Source: Rhodospirillales bacterium (GTDB lineage: Bacteria > Pseudomonadota > Alphaproteobacteria > Rhodospirillales > WMHbin7). From it: a stretch of 64,000 bases of DNA. Of the stretch, positions 34,441 through 42,409 are shown one piece after another (within the stretch, counting starts at the first letter, position 1; each line of letters begins with the position of its first letter). A program made the translations under genes and the position numbers. Below the pieces are notes generated by a model. That model was not told the origin of the DNA. It ran no database searches and saw only the letters and a list, made by a program, of their open reading frames with translations. The DNA is taken from positions 35,001-99,000 of the forward strand of contig JACRPC010000021.1 in the NCBI GenBank assembly GCA_016214125.1, in the 5' to 3' direction.

Positions 34441-35774
34441 ACTGGCAGGCGCGACGTGAAGGCTGGACGCCGCAGGTCGAAGACGCGCGTGACGATGGCG
34501 ACATCGATTATGCGCGGGTGATCCATTCTGCTTCCTTTCGGCGCTTGCAGGGCAAGACTCAGATTCTCAGTCTTGGAGACAGTGATTTTTATCGTACCCG
34601 CCTGACCCATTCGCTGGAAGTCGCACAGATTGCGGTGGGATTGGCGAAGCAACTCGCGAAATCCTTCCCTGATCATCCTGCGACGAAGCACTTGCCCGAT
34701 CGCAGCATGATTCACGCGATCGGCTGCGCGCACGATCTTGGCCATCCGCCGTTCGGGCATGGCGGCGAAGTGGCCCTCAATTTCTGTATGCGCGAACACG
34801 GCGGGTTCGAGGGCAACGGCCAGACGCTGCGCATTCTCTCCCGGTTGGAGAACTTCTCGGCTGATGCTGGAGCTAACCTTTCACGCCGCACCTTGTTAGG
34901 CGTGCTGAAATATCCCGTGTCCTATTCGCAGGCGCGCAATCCCGACATCGTTCCCAGGATGTTCAGTGGTCCGACAACACTGAACATAATCGACGGCAAA
35001 GCCAGCAAACCGCCCAAATGTTACATGGATAGTGAGCAGGACGTGGTGGAGTGGATCATTGAACCGCTCGCCCCGGCAGAGCGGGAGGCGTTCCAACTCT
35101 CCGACCCCGATGCGGGCAAGCACCATAAGCCACGGCATAAGTCCCTTGATTGCAGCATCATGGATGCTGCTGATGACATTGCCTATGGCGTTCACGACCT
35201 GGAAGACGCGATTGCTCTGGGGCTTGTTGCCAAAGAGACCTTCGCAGCCGCCTTGCAGGATAAGTGCCCATCATTTCTCGACGCCCTGAAGGAGAAATAT
35301 CCTGACGAGAGCGCGAATAATGTATTCGCCCACATGATTGACGGACTCTATGTCTCAAGCCGTACCCGCAAGCGCTTCATAAGCAGGTTGGTGCATCACT
35401 TCATTACCGCCGCGGAATATCACGAATATTCAGAGTTTTTTGAGCCACTTGTCCGATATCGTGTCGCGCTTGCCCAAGCGCAGGTAAGTTTTCTGAAAGT
35501 TCTGAAGGATCTGGTTAGCCGCGAAGTGATTCTAAGCCCCAGCGTGCAACACCTTGAATTCAAAGGGCAGACGATGGTCGTTTCGGTCTTCGAGGCCATG
35601 CAGGCCGATCCCAAGCGGCTTCTGCCTCGCGACGCCTATGCCAAATTCGAAGCCGCCGACGGTGATCCGCGTATCATCTGCGATCACGTTGCAGGCATGA
35701 CTGACACCTATCTGCTCAGGACGTATGAGCGCCTGTTCAGCCCCCGAATGGGCTCAGTTTTCGACAAGTTGTGA
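34437..35774 (+). CDS. dgt: dGTPase-like HD-domain triphosphohydrolase (cargo)
   Basis: This 445-aa enzyme is predicted to hydrolyse dNTPs, typically dGTP, to nucleoside and triphosphate. The HD metal site is spread over RLTHSLEVAQIA (about 58), CAHDLGHPPFGHGGE (about 103) and MDAADDIAYGVHDLEDAI (about 240). ATG at 34437 has GGAGG upstream; the ORF extends further but reads through the HsdS fragment. dGTPases can protect cells by draining nucleotides during phage replication. It is carried on the + strand between head and tail genes, downstream of an hsdS remnant and followed by a transposase remnant, so it is imported cargo. Confidence 0.85.
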   Translation: MNWQARREGWTPQVEDARDDGDIDYARVIHSASFRRLQGKTQILSLGDSDFYRTRLTHSLEVAQIAVGLAKQLAKSFPDHPATKHLPDRSMIHAIGCAHDLGHPPFGHGGEVALNFCMREHGGFEGNGQTLRILSRLENFSADAGANLSRRTLLGVLKYPVSYSQARNPDIVPRMFSGPTTLNIIDGKASKPPKCYMDSEQDVVEWIIEPLAPAEREAFQLSDPDAGKHHKPRHKSLDCSIMDAADDIAYGVHDLEDAIALGLVAKETFAAALQDKCPSFLDALKEKYPDESANNVFAHMIDGLYVSSRTRKRFISRLVHHFITAAEYHEYSEFFEPLVRYRVALAQAQVSFLKVLKDLVSREVILSPSVQHLEFKGQTMVVSVFEAMQADPKRLLPRDAYAKFEAADGDPRIICDHVAGMTDTYLLRTYERLFSPRMGSVFDKL

Positions 35775-35997
35775 AGGGGAGGTTTCGCGGCTCAGGAAGG
35801 TTGAGCCAGATTTCCGGATCGCCTGCATCGACGAGCAAGGCGCAAGATCTAATCGTTGGAATTCTCCCATGAGATTTACCAGCCCCTAAGCTATCAGGAG
35901 GTTGTCGATATCCTCGCGTCCGTGAAGCAGTATTCCAGTTGCTACCGGCTTCGGGGCTCGGGAGCCACAGGAGAGATGCGGCCTCACCCAGGGCCGT
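35775..35997. other. non-coding spacer after the dGTPase gene
   Basis: No gene, repeat or terminator that I can support. Together with the transposase remnant it makes a 752-base gene-free stretch (35775-36526) marking the end of the inserted dGTPase segment. Confidence 0.4.
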
Positions 35998-36470
35998 TCA
36001 GTTCTCGTCATGTGACCCTATATGCCAAGGCGTGATTGGGTTTAGGGCATTGATGTAGAGTTCCCTGCCGACATTGGCGGTGCCGTTGGCCCGCATGATG
36101 TTGAGGGCGAAGGTGCGGAAACGAGCAAAGTGGCCGGGCTTGGTACGGATGCTGCTATGGTCCTCGAAGAAACTGACCTCGCGGACATGGCGGCAGCGAT
36201 TTTCGATGTCCCAATGGCATCGGATCGCGTCCCCGGCAGCGGTCAGCATGATCTGGCTGGCGTAGAGCGATGTTTCGTTGGTTTTTGCCAATAGCTTGAC
36301 TTGGTGTCCTTGTGCCAGATGAGGCGGGTGCCCCGGATGGCGGCGACGACCAAGCCGTCCCAGTCAGGGCCGAGGCGGCCGGCAAGGTCGAAGGTCTCGA
36401 CCAGGCAGTGCTCCTGGCGGCCATGCCTTTGCGATCGTCTGGATACTTTGGAAGAAACAGGCATATCAGG
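35998..36470 (-). pseudogene. ISAs1-family transposase remnant
   Basis: Two frames on the - strand encode parts of one transposase. The C-terminal part (GDAIRCHWDIENRCRHVREV, FARFRTFALNIMRANG, ELYINALN) matches ISAs1-family transposases. The preceding part in another frame (HGRQEHCLVETFDLAG, RLIWHKDTKS) is the segment just before it. A frameshift near 36285-36300 and the missing N-terminus make it inactive. No terminal inverted repeats were identified. It lies between the dGTPase and the head-joining gene and may have carried the dGTPase segment into the phage. Confidence 0.7.
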
Positions 36471-36526
36471 TCTGGCCTTCGATCATGAGTTAGCTGGCAA
36501 TGCCCGCTGCCCACTTTCGATGAGTC

Positions 36527-36844
36527 TCATGCCGGCCTCGTGTCGATGGTCCAGATCAGGCGCCCGGTATCGCGGAGCGGCTCGCCCTGGACGACGCAGG
36601 TCTCGCCATCCAACGTGATGGTGTCGCCTTCGGCCGGGTTGGGCACCTCCGAGACGCGCAAATCGAATCGGGCCGTCGCCGACACCACGCCAATGTCGCC
36701 GAACTCCGAGACTTGGTCATTTTGCTTGGCGATCAACCGTACCGGCACCCCGTTGCCGATCCCGCCCGGACGCCAGATGGCATCGCGGGCGATGTTGGGA
36801 TCGGCAAACAGGTCGTCCATGGCAGCCGAGAAGGCGTCGCTCAC
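36527..36844 (-). CDS. head-tail joining protein (lambda FII-like)
   Basis: This 105-aa protein matches small head-tail joining proteins: MSDAFSAAMDDLFADPNIARDAIWRPGG, FDLRVSEVPNPAEGDTITLDGETCVVQGEPLRD and the C-terminal WTIDTRPA. It is encoded two bases after the capsid gene stop, the usual order. The gene directly downstream in related phages (33598-34251) is displaced by the dGTPase/IS insertion. Confidence 0.8.
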   Translation of the reverse strand: MSDAFSAAMDDLFADPNIARDAIWRPGGIGNGVPVRLIAKQNDQVSEFGDIGVVSATARFDLRVSEVPNPAEGDTITLDGETCVVQGEPLRDTGRLIWTIDTRPA

Positions 36845-36846
36845 GA

Positions 36847-37869
36847 TCAGTTGCTCGAATGGAGGCGCACCGCCAGCCGAGGCCGCTTGTTGACCGGCAG
36901 GATGGAGGCCTCGGTCTTGACGTCGATGGCGCTGCCGTCGTTGCGGGCGATCTGGCGGGCATACATGGGCAGCCCCACCGTGTTGACCGTCTCGATAAGG
37001 TTGGCAGGAGCGCCGTAGGTGACAAAGGTGTCCATGGTGCCCAAAGGGAAGGCGATCCCCTCGCCGGCGGCGATCAGGGTCTCGGTGGCGCCGGTCGAGA
37101 GGGTGACGGTGGCGTTGTATTCCTCGAACAGGATGCCGGCGAAGGGGAAGCGCCGCCTTGTGTCCTCACGAAGCGGCTGGGCGCCGGTCGAGGAATAGTA
37201 CTTGTAGGCCTCCTCGACCTTGGCGTGGCCGATCAGCTTATCGAAGAACTCGGGGCTGACGAGCGCCAGCGCGCCGGTCATGGTCTCGCCCTTGAGCTCG
37301 GTCTCCACTCTTCGCAGCACGTCGCGCACCTTGGCCTGGACGTTGGTGGCGGCGGTGCCGAGCACGAAGTCGGTGGCTTGGCTCTGGAGGCCGAACTCGG
37401 TGAAGTAGTTGTAGAGCGTGGTCCCGGCGCCGTCTTTGACGATACCCTTGAGCGCATTGATCTCCATGTACTCGCGGGTCTGGGCATGCTTGGCCCGCAT
37501 GCGGGTCAATTTCCGCTCCATGACGGTGGCCAGCGGATCGGCGGCGTCCGCCACACCGAAGCCCCGCACCCCCTGGATGTCCTGGGGCGTGATGACGTCG
37601 TCGTGAGGGATCCAGGGGATGGTGAAGGACCGCATGGAGCGGGTGTCGCGGTTGGCGACGGTGGCCGCGCCCCCAAGAGGAACCGTGGGCAAGAGGTTGA
37701 GCACCCCTTCCGCCTGCTCGATGATCGATGAGCGCTGGGTGATGCCTTCGAAGCGAAAAAGGCCCATCTGCCCGAGCCGGGTGTAGACGTTGGGCAGGAT
37801 GTTGATGGCCTGGGTCATTTCGGCGAGCGAATAGCCGCCCGCGTCGAAGGGATTGGCGATGACGGTCAT
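36847..37869 (-). CDS. major capsid protein, lambda gpE family
   Basis: This 340-aa protein is the HK97-fold shell subunit of the lambda E type. Features are NVYTRLGQMGLFRFEGITQRSSIIEQ, FTIPWIPHDDVITPQDIQGVRGFG, MERKLTRMRAKHAQTREYMEINALKG and EEYKYYSSTGAQPLREDTRR-like C-terminal loops. Length equals lambda gpE (341 aa). ATG at 37869 has GGAG nine bases upstream; ATG at 37884 lacks a ribosome site. It follows the decoration protein gene, 117 bases apart. Confidence 0.9.
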   Translation of the reverse strand: MTVIANPFDAGGYSLAEMTQAINILPNVYTRLGQMGLFRFEGITQRSSIIEQAEGVLNLLPTVPLGGAATVANRDTRSMRSFTIPWIPHDDVITPQDIQGVRGFGVADAADPLATVMERKLTRMRAKHAQTREYMEINALKGIVKDGAGTTLYNYFTEFGLQSQATDFVLGTAATNVQAKVRDVLRRVETELKGETMTGALALVSPEFFDKLIGHAKVEEAYKYYSSTGAQPLREDTRRRFPFAGILFEEYNATVTLSTGATETLIAAGEGIAFPLGTMDTFVTYGAPANLIETVNTVGLPMYARQIARNDGSAIDVKTEASILPVNKRPRLAVRLHSSN

Positions 37870-37986
37870 GGTCTGTGTCTCCATGGAAAAAAGGACAAGC
37901 GCATCCGCCCAAAGCTTGTGGCGGCTCCGGTGAACGGGCGCGGCTGTAGGGGAAGTCAGGCACCAGGCGGCGACGCCGCCAAAACG

Positions 37987-38376
37987 CTAAGCGGTAACGC
38001 GAACCACGAGACCGGCGGCGGCCAGATCGGCCTTCTTGGCGTTCTTCTCGGCCGTCTGGTCGACGGAGGCGTCGAACAGCAGGGCGGCCTCGGAAAGGAT
38101 GACGGGGCCGCGCGCCGCCACGAGGCCGGTGGCATCGGCGTCGGTGGCGTCCACCGCCTCCAGGAGCACGGCAAGGGCGGTCTCGGCCCCTTCATCGCCG
38201 ACAACCTCGGCAGCCGGCGAGAGACGGTACTTGCCGGACGCGGTGATCTTGCCCAGGACGGAGCCCAGCGGATAGAGGGTGCCGGCCTTCAATGTCACGG
38301 CTTCGCGGCAGTAGCTGGCGTTCAGTTCGTATTTCAGCAGATCGCCCAGAGTGGGTGGGGCAACGAGAACGGGCAT
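37987..38376 (-). CDS. head decoration protein, lambda gpD family
   Basis: This 129-aa protein matches gpD-type capsid stabilisers: EAVTLKAGTLYPLGSVLGKIT, LAVLLEAVDATDADATGLVAARG and VILSEAALLFDAS. It trimerises on the expanded capsid. It lies between the protease/scaffold and capsid genes, as in lambda (C, Nu3, D, E). Confidence 0.9.
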   Translation of the reverse strand: MPVLVAPPTLGDLLKYELNASYCREAVTLKAGTLYPLGSVLGKITASGKYRLSPAAEVVGDEGAETALAVLLEAVDATDADATGLVAARGPVILSEAALLFDASVDQTAEKNAKKADLAAAGLVVRVTA

Positions 38377-38390
38377 GGGTCAACTCCTCC

Positions 38391-38792
38391 TCAAGAACGG
38401 GAAGCGGCCTCGCGGGCGCGCTTGACGATGGGGCTTTCCCCCTGGGGTTTGTTCAAAGCCTGCGTCTGGGCGGCGACCAGATCGGCGGCGTCCGAGCGGG
38501 CGGCCAGTTGTTCCAGGACGGAGCGCCGGAGCGCATCGGGACGGATACTCTTGGCCATGGCCTGGGCGACGTCGATCTTCAGGCCCAGCCGGGCGGCCTG
38601 GGCGGCGACGTCGGCCAGCTCGGCATATTCGGCGCGCAGGCGTTGTTCGACACCGGCGGCGGGCCCCGGAGCCGGGGATACGGGCGCGCCAGGTTCGGGT
38701 GCCGGGGTGGCGGATTTGTCCTCGCCCGGCTCGCGATCGGGCGAAATGTTCTTGTCGTTGGGGGGCGGCAAATGTTCGGAATCGGTCTGCAT
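38391..38792 (-). CDS. nested scaffold protein, lambda Nu3-like
   Basis: An in-frame internal start in the S49 protease gene (ATG 38792, MQTDSEHLPPPNDKN) is preceded by AAGGAGG with six-base spacing, so a 133-aa protein is expected from the same frame. It equals the C-terminal Pro-rich linker plus helices (AEYAELADVAAQAARLGLKID). In lambda, Nu3 is made this way from inside C and acts as capsid scaffold. The start is inferred from the ribosome site; no protein data are available. Confidence 0.7.
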   Translation of the reverse strand: MQTDSEHLPPPNDKNISPDREPGEDKSATPAPEPGAPVSPAPGPAAGVEQRLRAEYAELADVAAQAARLGLKIDVAQAMAKSIRPDALRRSVLEQLAARSDAADLVAAQTQALNKPQGESPIVKRAREAASRS

Positions 38793-39737
38793 GGAAGCCT
38801 CCTTGGCAGTGGGGGGATGGCGCGCGGTTCCGCCGGCGCTTAGGGTGTCGGCGCTTGATGTGTGACGGTTGCCAGAGGCAGCCCGACCGCGCGGGATGGT
38901 GGGACGGGGTAGTTCCGTGACGATCTGGCTGACCGCCTGGCGGAGCGTGCCGACCCGGTCGGCGAGCCCGGCCCGGACCGCCAGATCGCCGCGATAGACG
39001 GCAGCCTCGGTGGCGCGCACCTCCTCCGGCGACAGGTTGCGTCGGCGGGCCACCAGGGCGACGAAGCGCTCATGGAGGGCGTCCACATCGGCCTGGATGT
39101 CGGCGCGTGCGCGCCCCGACAGCGGCTCGTGCGGATTGCCGTCGACCTTGCGCTCCCCGGCATGAACGAAGGTCCAGGAGAGGCCGGCCTGCCGGTCGGC
39201 ACCGCTCTCATCCACATGGATGGCAACTACGCCGACGGAGCCGACCTCGCCCGTTTGGGTGACGGTGATCGCGTCCGCAGCACAGGCGATGGCGTAGGCA
39301 GCCGAGAGCGCCGTCTCGTTGGCCACCGCGTGGATCGGCTTGCCGGTGGCCTGCCGGACGGCGGCGATGCGGTCGGCCAGGTCGAACAGCCCGCCCACCT
39401 CGCCCCCAGGGGAGTCGATATCGAGCACAATGCCGCGCACGCGCGGATCGGCGGCAGCCGCCTCGATGGCGTCGCCGATCTGGCCATAGGACATCAGCCC
39501 GCTCGCCGCGGCAAGATATCCAGACCGGCTGACCAGGGTGCCGGTGACCGGCAGGATGGCGATGCCCTGGGGTGTGATCTCCAATTCCCGGTCGGGCACG
39601 GCGCCGAAATCCACCGGTTCCAGGGCATGGCCCGCCAGGCGGGGGCCGAGAACGCCCAGGATCACGTCCAGCTTGGGTCGCGCGACCAGGAGCGGCGTCC
39701 CGAACAGACGGGACGCGATATGGGGCAGATCGGTCAT
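38391..39737 (-). CDS. S49 head maturation protease with C-terminal scaffold, lambda C-like
   Basis: This 448-aa protein is a signal-peptide-peptidase-like (S49) serine protease that processes the prohead. Features are VRGIVLDIDSPGGEVGG, the nucleophile Ser in NETALSAAYAIACAAD (about residue 145) and the general-base Lys in HAGERKVDGNPHEPLS (about 193). After about 290 the sequence changes to a Pro/Glu-rich helical scaffold domain. An internal in-frame ATG at 38792 with its own ribosome site produces the scaffold alone. It sits between the portal and decoration genes. Confidence 0.9.
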   Translation of the reverse strand: MTDLPHIASRLFGTPLLVARPKLDVILGVLGPRLAGHALEPVDFGAVPDRELEITPQGIAILPVTGTLVSRSGYLAAASGLMSYGQIGDAIEAAAADPRVRGIVLDIDSPGGEVGGLFDLADRIAAVRQATGKPIHAVANETALSAAYAIACAADAITVTQTGEVGSVGVVAIHVDESGADRQAGLSWTFVHAGERKVDGNPHEPLSGRARADIQADVDALHERFVALVARRRNLSPEEVRATEAAVYRGDLAVRAGLADRVGTLRQAVSQIVTELPRPTIPRGRAASGNRHTSSADTLSAGGTARHPPTAKEASMQTDSEHLPPPNDKNISPDREPGEDKSATPAPEPGAPVSPAPGPAAGVEQRLRAEYAELADVAAQAARLGLKIDVAQAMAKSIRPDALRRSVLEQLAARSDAADLVAAQTQALNKPQGESPIVKRAREAASRS

Positions 39738-39746
39738 GGATGGTCC

Positions 39747-41207
39747 TTAACTGGCGGCCGCCATGTCTTCCGGAGGATCGGCGGGTGGATCAGATGGTTC
39801 CGGAGGCACTTTTCCAAACACCAGCCCCAGAGTTTTCTCGCGTGCCTTGTCGGCGGCGATCTCGGCATCCACCTGCTCGGCGTCGAAGCCGCGCTCGGCG
39901 ATGGCCTGGGTCCGGCTCTTGAGGCCCGCCTCGATCTGCTCGATCTCGGCCCTGGCGTCCTTCAGGGGATCGACCCACTCCCAGCGGGGCGGCAGCCAGG
40001 AGCAGGCGAGACGGTCGGCCCGTCGGGTCTCGTAGTCCGGGATGTCGAGAGAACCCGACATCACGGCCACGTCCATCCAACGCCGCCAGACGGCGCGGCA
40101 GAGCTGATGGACCATTACCGAATGCTGCCAGGCTTCGACCCGACGGCGGAATTCCAAGAGGGCGAGCCGCGAATTCGAATAGTTGGCCTTCAGCATGTCG
40201 TTTGAGAGATAGGCATAGGGCACGCCAAGCGCGGCGGAAATCTGCAACAAGGTCCGGTACTGGAACGCCTCGTAGCTGCCGCCGACATCGGCCGGGGCCG
40301 AGGTCTGGATCTCCTCGCCTGGTTCCAGCATCACCACCTGGCCGGGCTGGACGTCCATGGTCCGCTCGCCCTCAGCGCTGCTCTCCTCGGCCATGTCGAA
40401 GGGCTCGCCGGGCGCGGGGGTGGTGACAAAAAGGGCGTACATGGCCGCCACCTTCTTACGGTCCAGCTCCGCGTCGTCATATTGGTCGAGGAGGAACAGC
40501 TTGACGATGGCCGGTGCGAAGCGCGAGACGCCCCGCAACTGTCCGGCATCCACCGGATCGACGATATGGACGATCTCCGAGGCCGGAACGCGCGCCGTCT
40601 CGCCGACCAGACCGGGGTCGGTCATGTCGCCGGGGTGGCGTTTCAGGAAATGGTAGGCGACGCGCCGCCCGATGCGGTCGAACTCGATGCCCTGGCGAAT
40701 GACGTTGCCGTAGGCCAGCAATTCGGTTCGGGTGAGCGGCAGCATCTCGGAGGGGATCATCTGCAACTGCAGCGGCACCGAGAGCCCATCCTCGGGCCAG
40801 CGCGGCCGGAAGCGGAAGAACACCTCGCCGGCGATGAAGACCTCACGGGCCGCACGGCGCTGCTGGCCGTAGAAGTCGGTGAAGCCCTCGGCGTCGGACT
40901 CGTCGGTCCAGGACAGCCACAGCTTCTGGACGCGAGCCTTCAGGTCAGACTCATTGATCAGGGACGAAGGCTTGATCCCGGCTCCCACCACGTTGCCGGC
41001 CCAGCTTTCGATGGCGTTGGCGGCATAGCCGTTGTTGCGGATCAGATAACGGGCACGCGCCGTGATGTCCGTCCCGGCCGCCGCGATCAGGGTGTTGAGG
41101 TGGGCGCGGCTGGGCTGAAACGACTTTAGCCGCCTATTGCCCTGGCCCGCCTCGAAGCCGCCAATAAAGGTGCCGACGCGGCGACGGAAGGATGCCAGCA
41201 CGGTCAA
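39747..41207 (-). CDS. portal protein, lambda gpB family
   Basis: This 486-aa protein forms the dodecameric portal vertex. Features are ARARYLIRNNGYAANAIESWAGNVVG, EVFIAGEVFFRFRPRW, LLDQYDDAELDRKKVAAMYALFVTTP, SAALGVPYAYLSNDMLKANYSNSRLALLEFRR and PRWEWVDPLKD, all hallmarks of lambda-type portals. Its start overlaps the gpW gene stop by four bases (ATGA). The protease gene begins nine bases after its stop. Confidence 0.93.
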   Translation of the reverse strand: MTVLASFRRRVGTFIGGFEAGQGNRRLKSFQPSRAHLNTLIAAAGTDITARARYLIRNNGYAANAIESWAGNVVGAGIKPSSLINESDLKARVQKLWLSWTDESDAEGFTDFYGQQRRAAREVFIAGEVFFRFRPRWPEDGLSVPLQLQMIPSEMLPLTRTELLAYGNVIRQGIEFDRIGRRVAYHFLKRHPGDMTDPGLVGETARVPASEIVHIVDPVDAGQLRGVSRFAPAIVKLFLLDQYDDAELDRKKVAAMYALFVTTPAPGEPFDMAEESSAEGERTMDVQPGQVVMLEPGEEIQTSAPADVGGSYEAFQYRTLLQISAALGVPYAYLSNDMLKANYSNSRLALLEFRRRVEAWQHSVMVHQLCRAVWRRWMDVAVMSGSLDIPDYETRRADRLACSWLPPRWEWVDPLKDARAEIEQIEAGLKSRTQAIAERGFDAEQVDAEIAADKAREKTLGLVFGKVPPEPSDPPADPPEDMAAAS

Positions 41208-41413
41208 AGCCCCTTGCTGGCGGAAACCAAAATGCGACGCCGGGGTCCGCGCCTCTCCAGGGAAGCGATGCGCCGGTCGAGATCGGCCAGAACCTTGTCG
41301 GCCTGTGCCAGATCGTACTGGACGGTGCGGTCGCCGACGCTGACCCGGCTCACCAGGGAATTGCGCCGGGCGAGCACGCGTTCGCGCTCGGCCTTGAGAT
41401 CGTCGAGGGTCAT
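41204..41413 (-). CDS. head-tail joining protein gpW family
   Basis: This 69-aa protein matches gpW-type proteins: an N-terminal helix (LDDLKAERERVLARRNSL), a beta hairpin (SRVSVGDRTVQYD) and a second helix (QADKVLADLDRRIASLERR). gpW completes heads before tail joining. It lies between the portal gene and a + strand cargo pair, instead of directly after the large terminase as in lambda. Confidence 0.85.
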   Translation of the reverse strand: MTLDDLKAERERVLARRNSLVSRVSVGDRTVQYDLAQADKVLADLDRRIASLERRGPRRRILVSASKGL

Positions 41414-41514
41414 CGAATCAGCGACCTTTCAGCGGGAGCCGGCGATCATTCGATTGATGTCACGCCGGCTTGCCGGATAGGGTGGGAAGCCTTGACCATT
41501 GATAGAGGGGGCAA

Positions 41515-42129
41515 ATGATCGAACCGATCGCCCGGATCCGGATCGAGCTTCAAGATATCGAGCCCAGGATCTGGCGGAGGGTCGACGTGCCCCTGTCATC
41601 GACCCTGATGGCGTTGAACGACATCATCCAGCTGGTCATCGGCTGGCGGGGAGCCCATCTGTTCGAGTTTCACATAGGGGGCAAGATCTATGGCGACCCG
41701 ATGCCCGATGACGACAAGTATGAGCGCAAGATTCATAAGGCCAAGAGCCTGCGCCTCGTGGATCTGGTCGATCGTGGGATCGATCGGTTTCTTTACGTCT
41801 ACGATCTCGGCGACAATTGGCGGCACGATGTCATCATCGAGGCCGTCCGTGACGGCGAGGCGGAGATCGATTATCCCGTCTTCGTCGATGGCGCCCGGCG
41901 GGGACCGCCCGAGGATGTCGGAGGCACCAGTGGCTTCATGGACTTTCTGGAAGCGGCGCTCAACCCCTCGCACCGGGAGCATCGGGCCATGCTGACCTGG
42001 TATGGTGGCCCCTTCGATCCGAAGGACATCGACGAGAAGCGCATCCAGACCTATCTCGCCTGGTTTGCCGACCGCCGCCGTGGCCCTCTCGCAAGCCACC
42101 GGAGCGGCCGGCGCAAGAGCCGGGAGTAG
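41515..42129 (+). CDS. plasmid pRiA4b ORF-3-like protein (cargo)
   Basis: This 204-aa protein matches the pRiA4b ORF-3 family: RIELQDIEPRIWRRVDVPLSSTLMALNDIIQ, GWRGAHLFEFHIGGKIYG, YVYDLGDNWRHDVIIE and a final WYGGPFDPKDIDE. The family is widespread on mobile elements and has no established activity. GAGGGGG lies just before the ATG. The gene stands on the + strand between the gpW and terminase genes, with a GIY-YIG gene four bases downstream. Confidence 0.85.
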   Translation: MIEPIARIRIELQDIEPRIWRRVDVPLSSTLMALNDIIQLVIGWRGAHLFEFHIGGKIYGDPMPDDDKYERKIHKAKSLRLVDLVDRGIDRFLYVYDLGDNWRHDVIIEAVRDGEAEIDYPVFVDGARRGPPEDVGGTSGFMDFLEAALNPSHREHRAMLTWYGGPFDPKDIDEKRIQTYLAWFADRRRGPLASHRSGRRKSRE

Positions 42130-42133
42130 GCGC

Positions 42134-42409
42134 GTGACATGCTATGTCTACGTCCTGGGCAGCGATAGCCGTTATGGCATCCGGACCTATGTCGGTTGGA
42201 CGCTCGATCTGGAGCGACGCCTGGCCCAGCACAATGCCGGCACCGGCGCTCGCTCGACCCGAGGGTACGGATGGAGCCTGCTCTACGCCGAGCGCCATGA
42301 GACACGCCAGGAGGCGATGAGCCGGGAATGGCATCTGAAGCGCGACCGGGCCCTTCGCAAGCATTTAGCCCAAGGCATCCTGTCTCCCGACCCCCCTCAG
42401 CTGAAATAG
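42134..42409 (+). CDS. GIY-YIG nuclease-domain protein (cargo)
   Basis: This 91-aa single-domain protein starts at GTG 42134. YVYVLGSDSRYGIRTYVGWT corresponds to GIY-YIG with the second motif as TYVGWT; DLERRLAQHNAG, WSLLYAERHETRQEAMSREWHLK (catalytic Arg/Glu region) complete the UPF0213-like small GIY-YIG domain. Small versions may act on DNA junctions or RNA, but no substrate is known. It follows the pRiA4b ORF-3-like gene by four bases, so the two are one unit; its end overlaps the terminase gene end on the other strand by 13 bases. Confidence 0.75.
   Translation: MTCYVYVLGSDSRYGIRTYVGWTLDLERRLAQHNAGTGARSTRGYGWSLLYAERHETRQEAMSREWHLKRDRALRKHLAQGILSPDPPQLK

Noticed and set aside
37966-37980. 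GGCGGC-GAC-GCCGCC hairpin upstream of the capsid gene as a terminator
   Set aside because: No T-run in either direction and a gene order that needs read-through.
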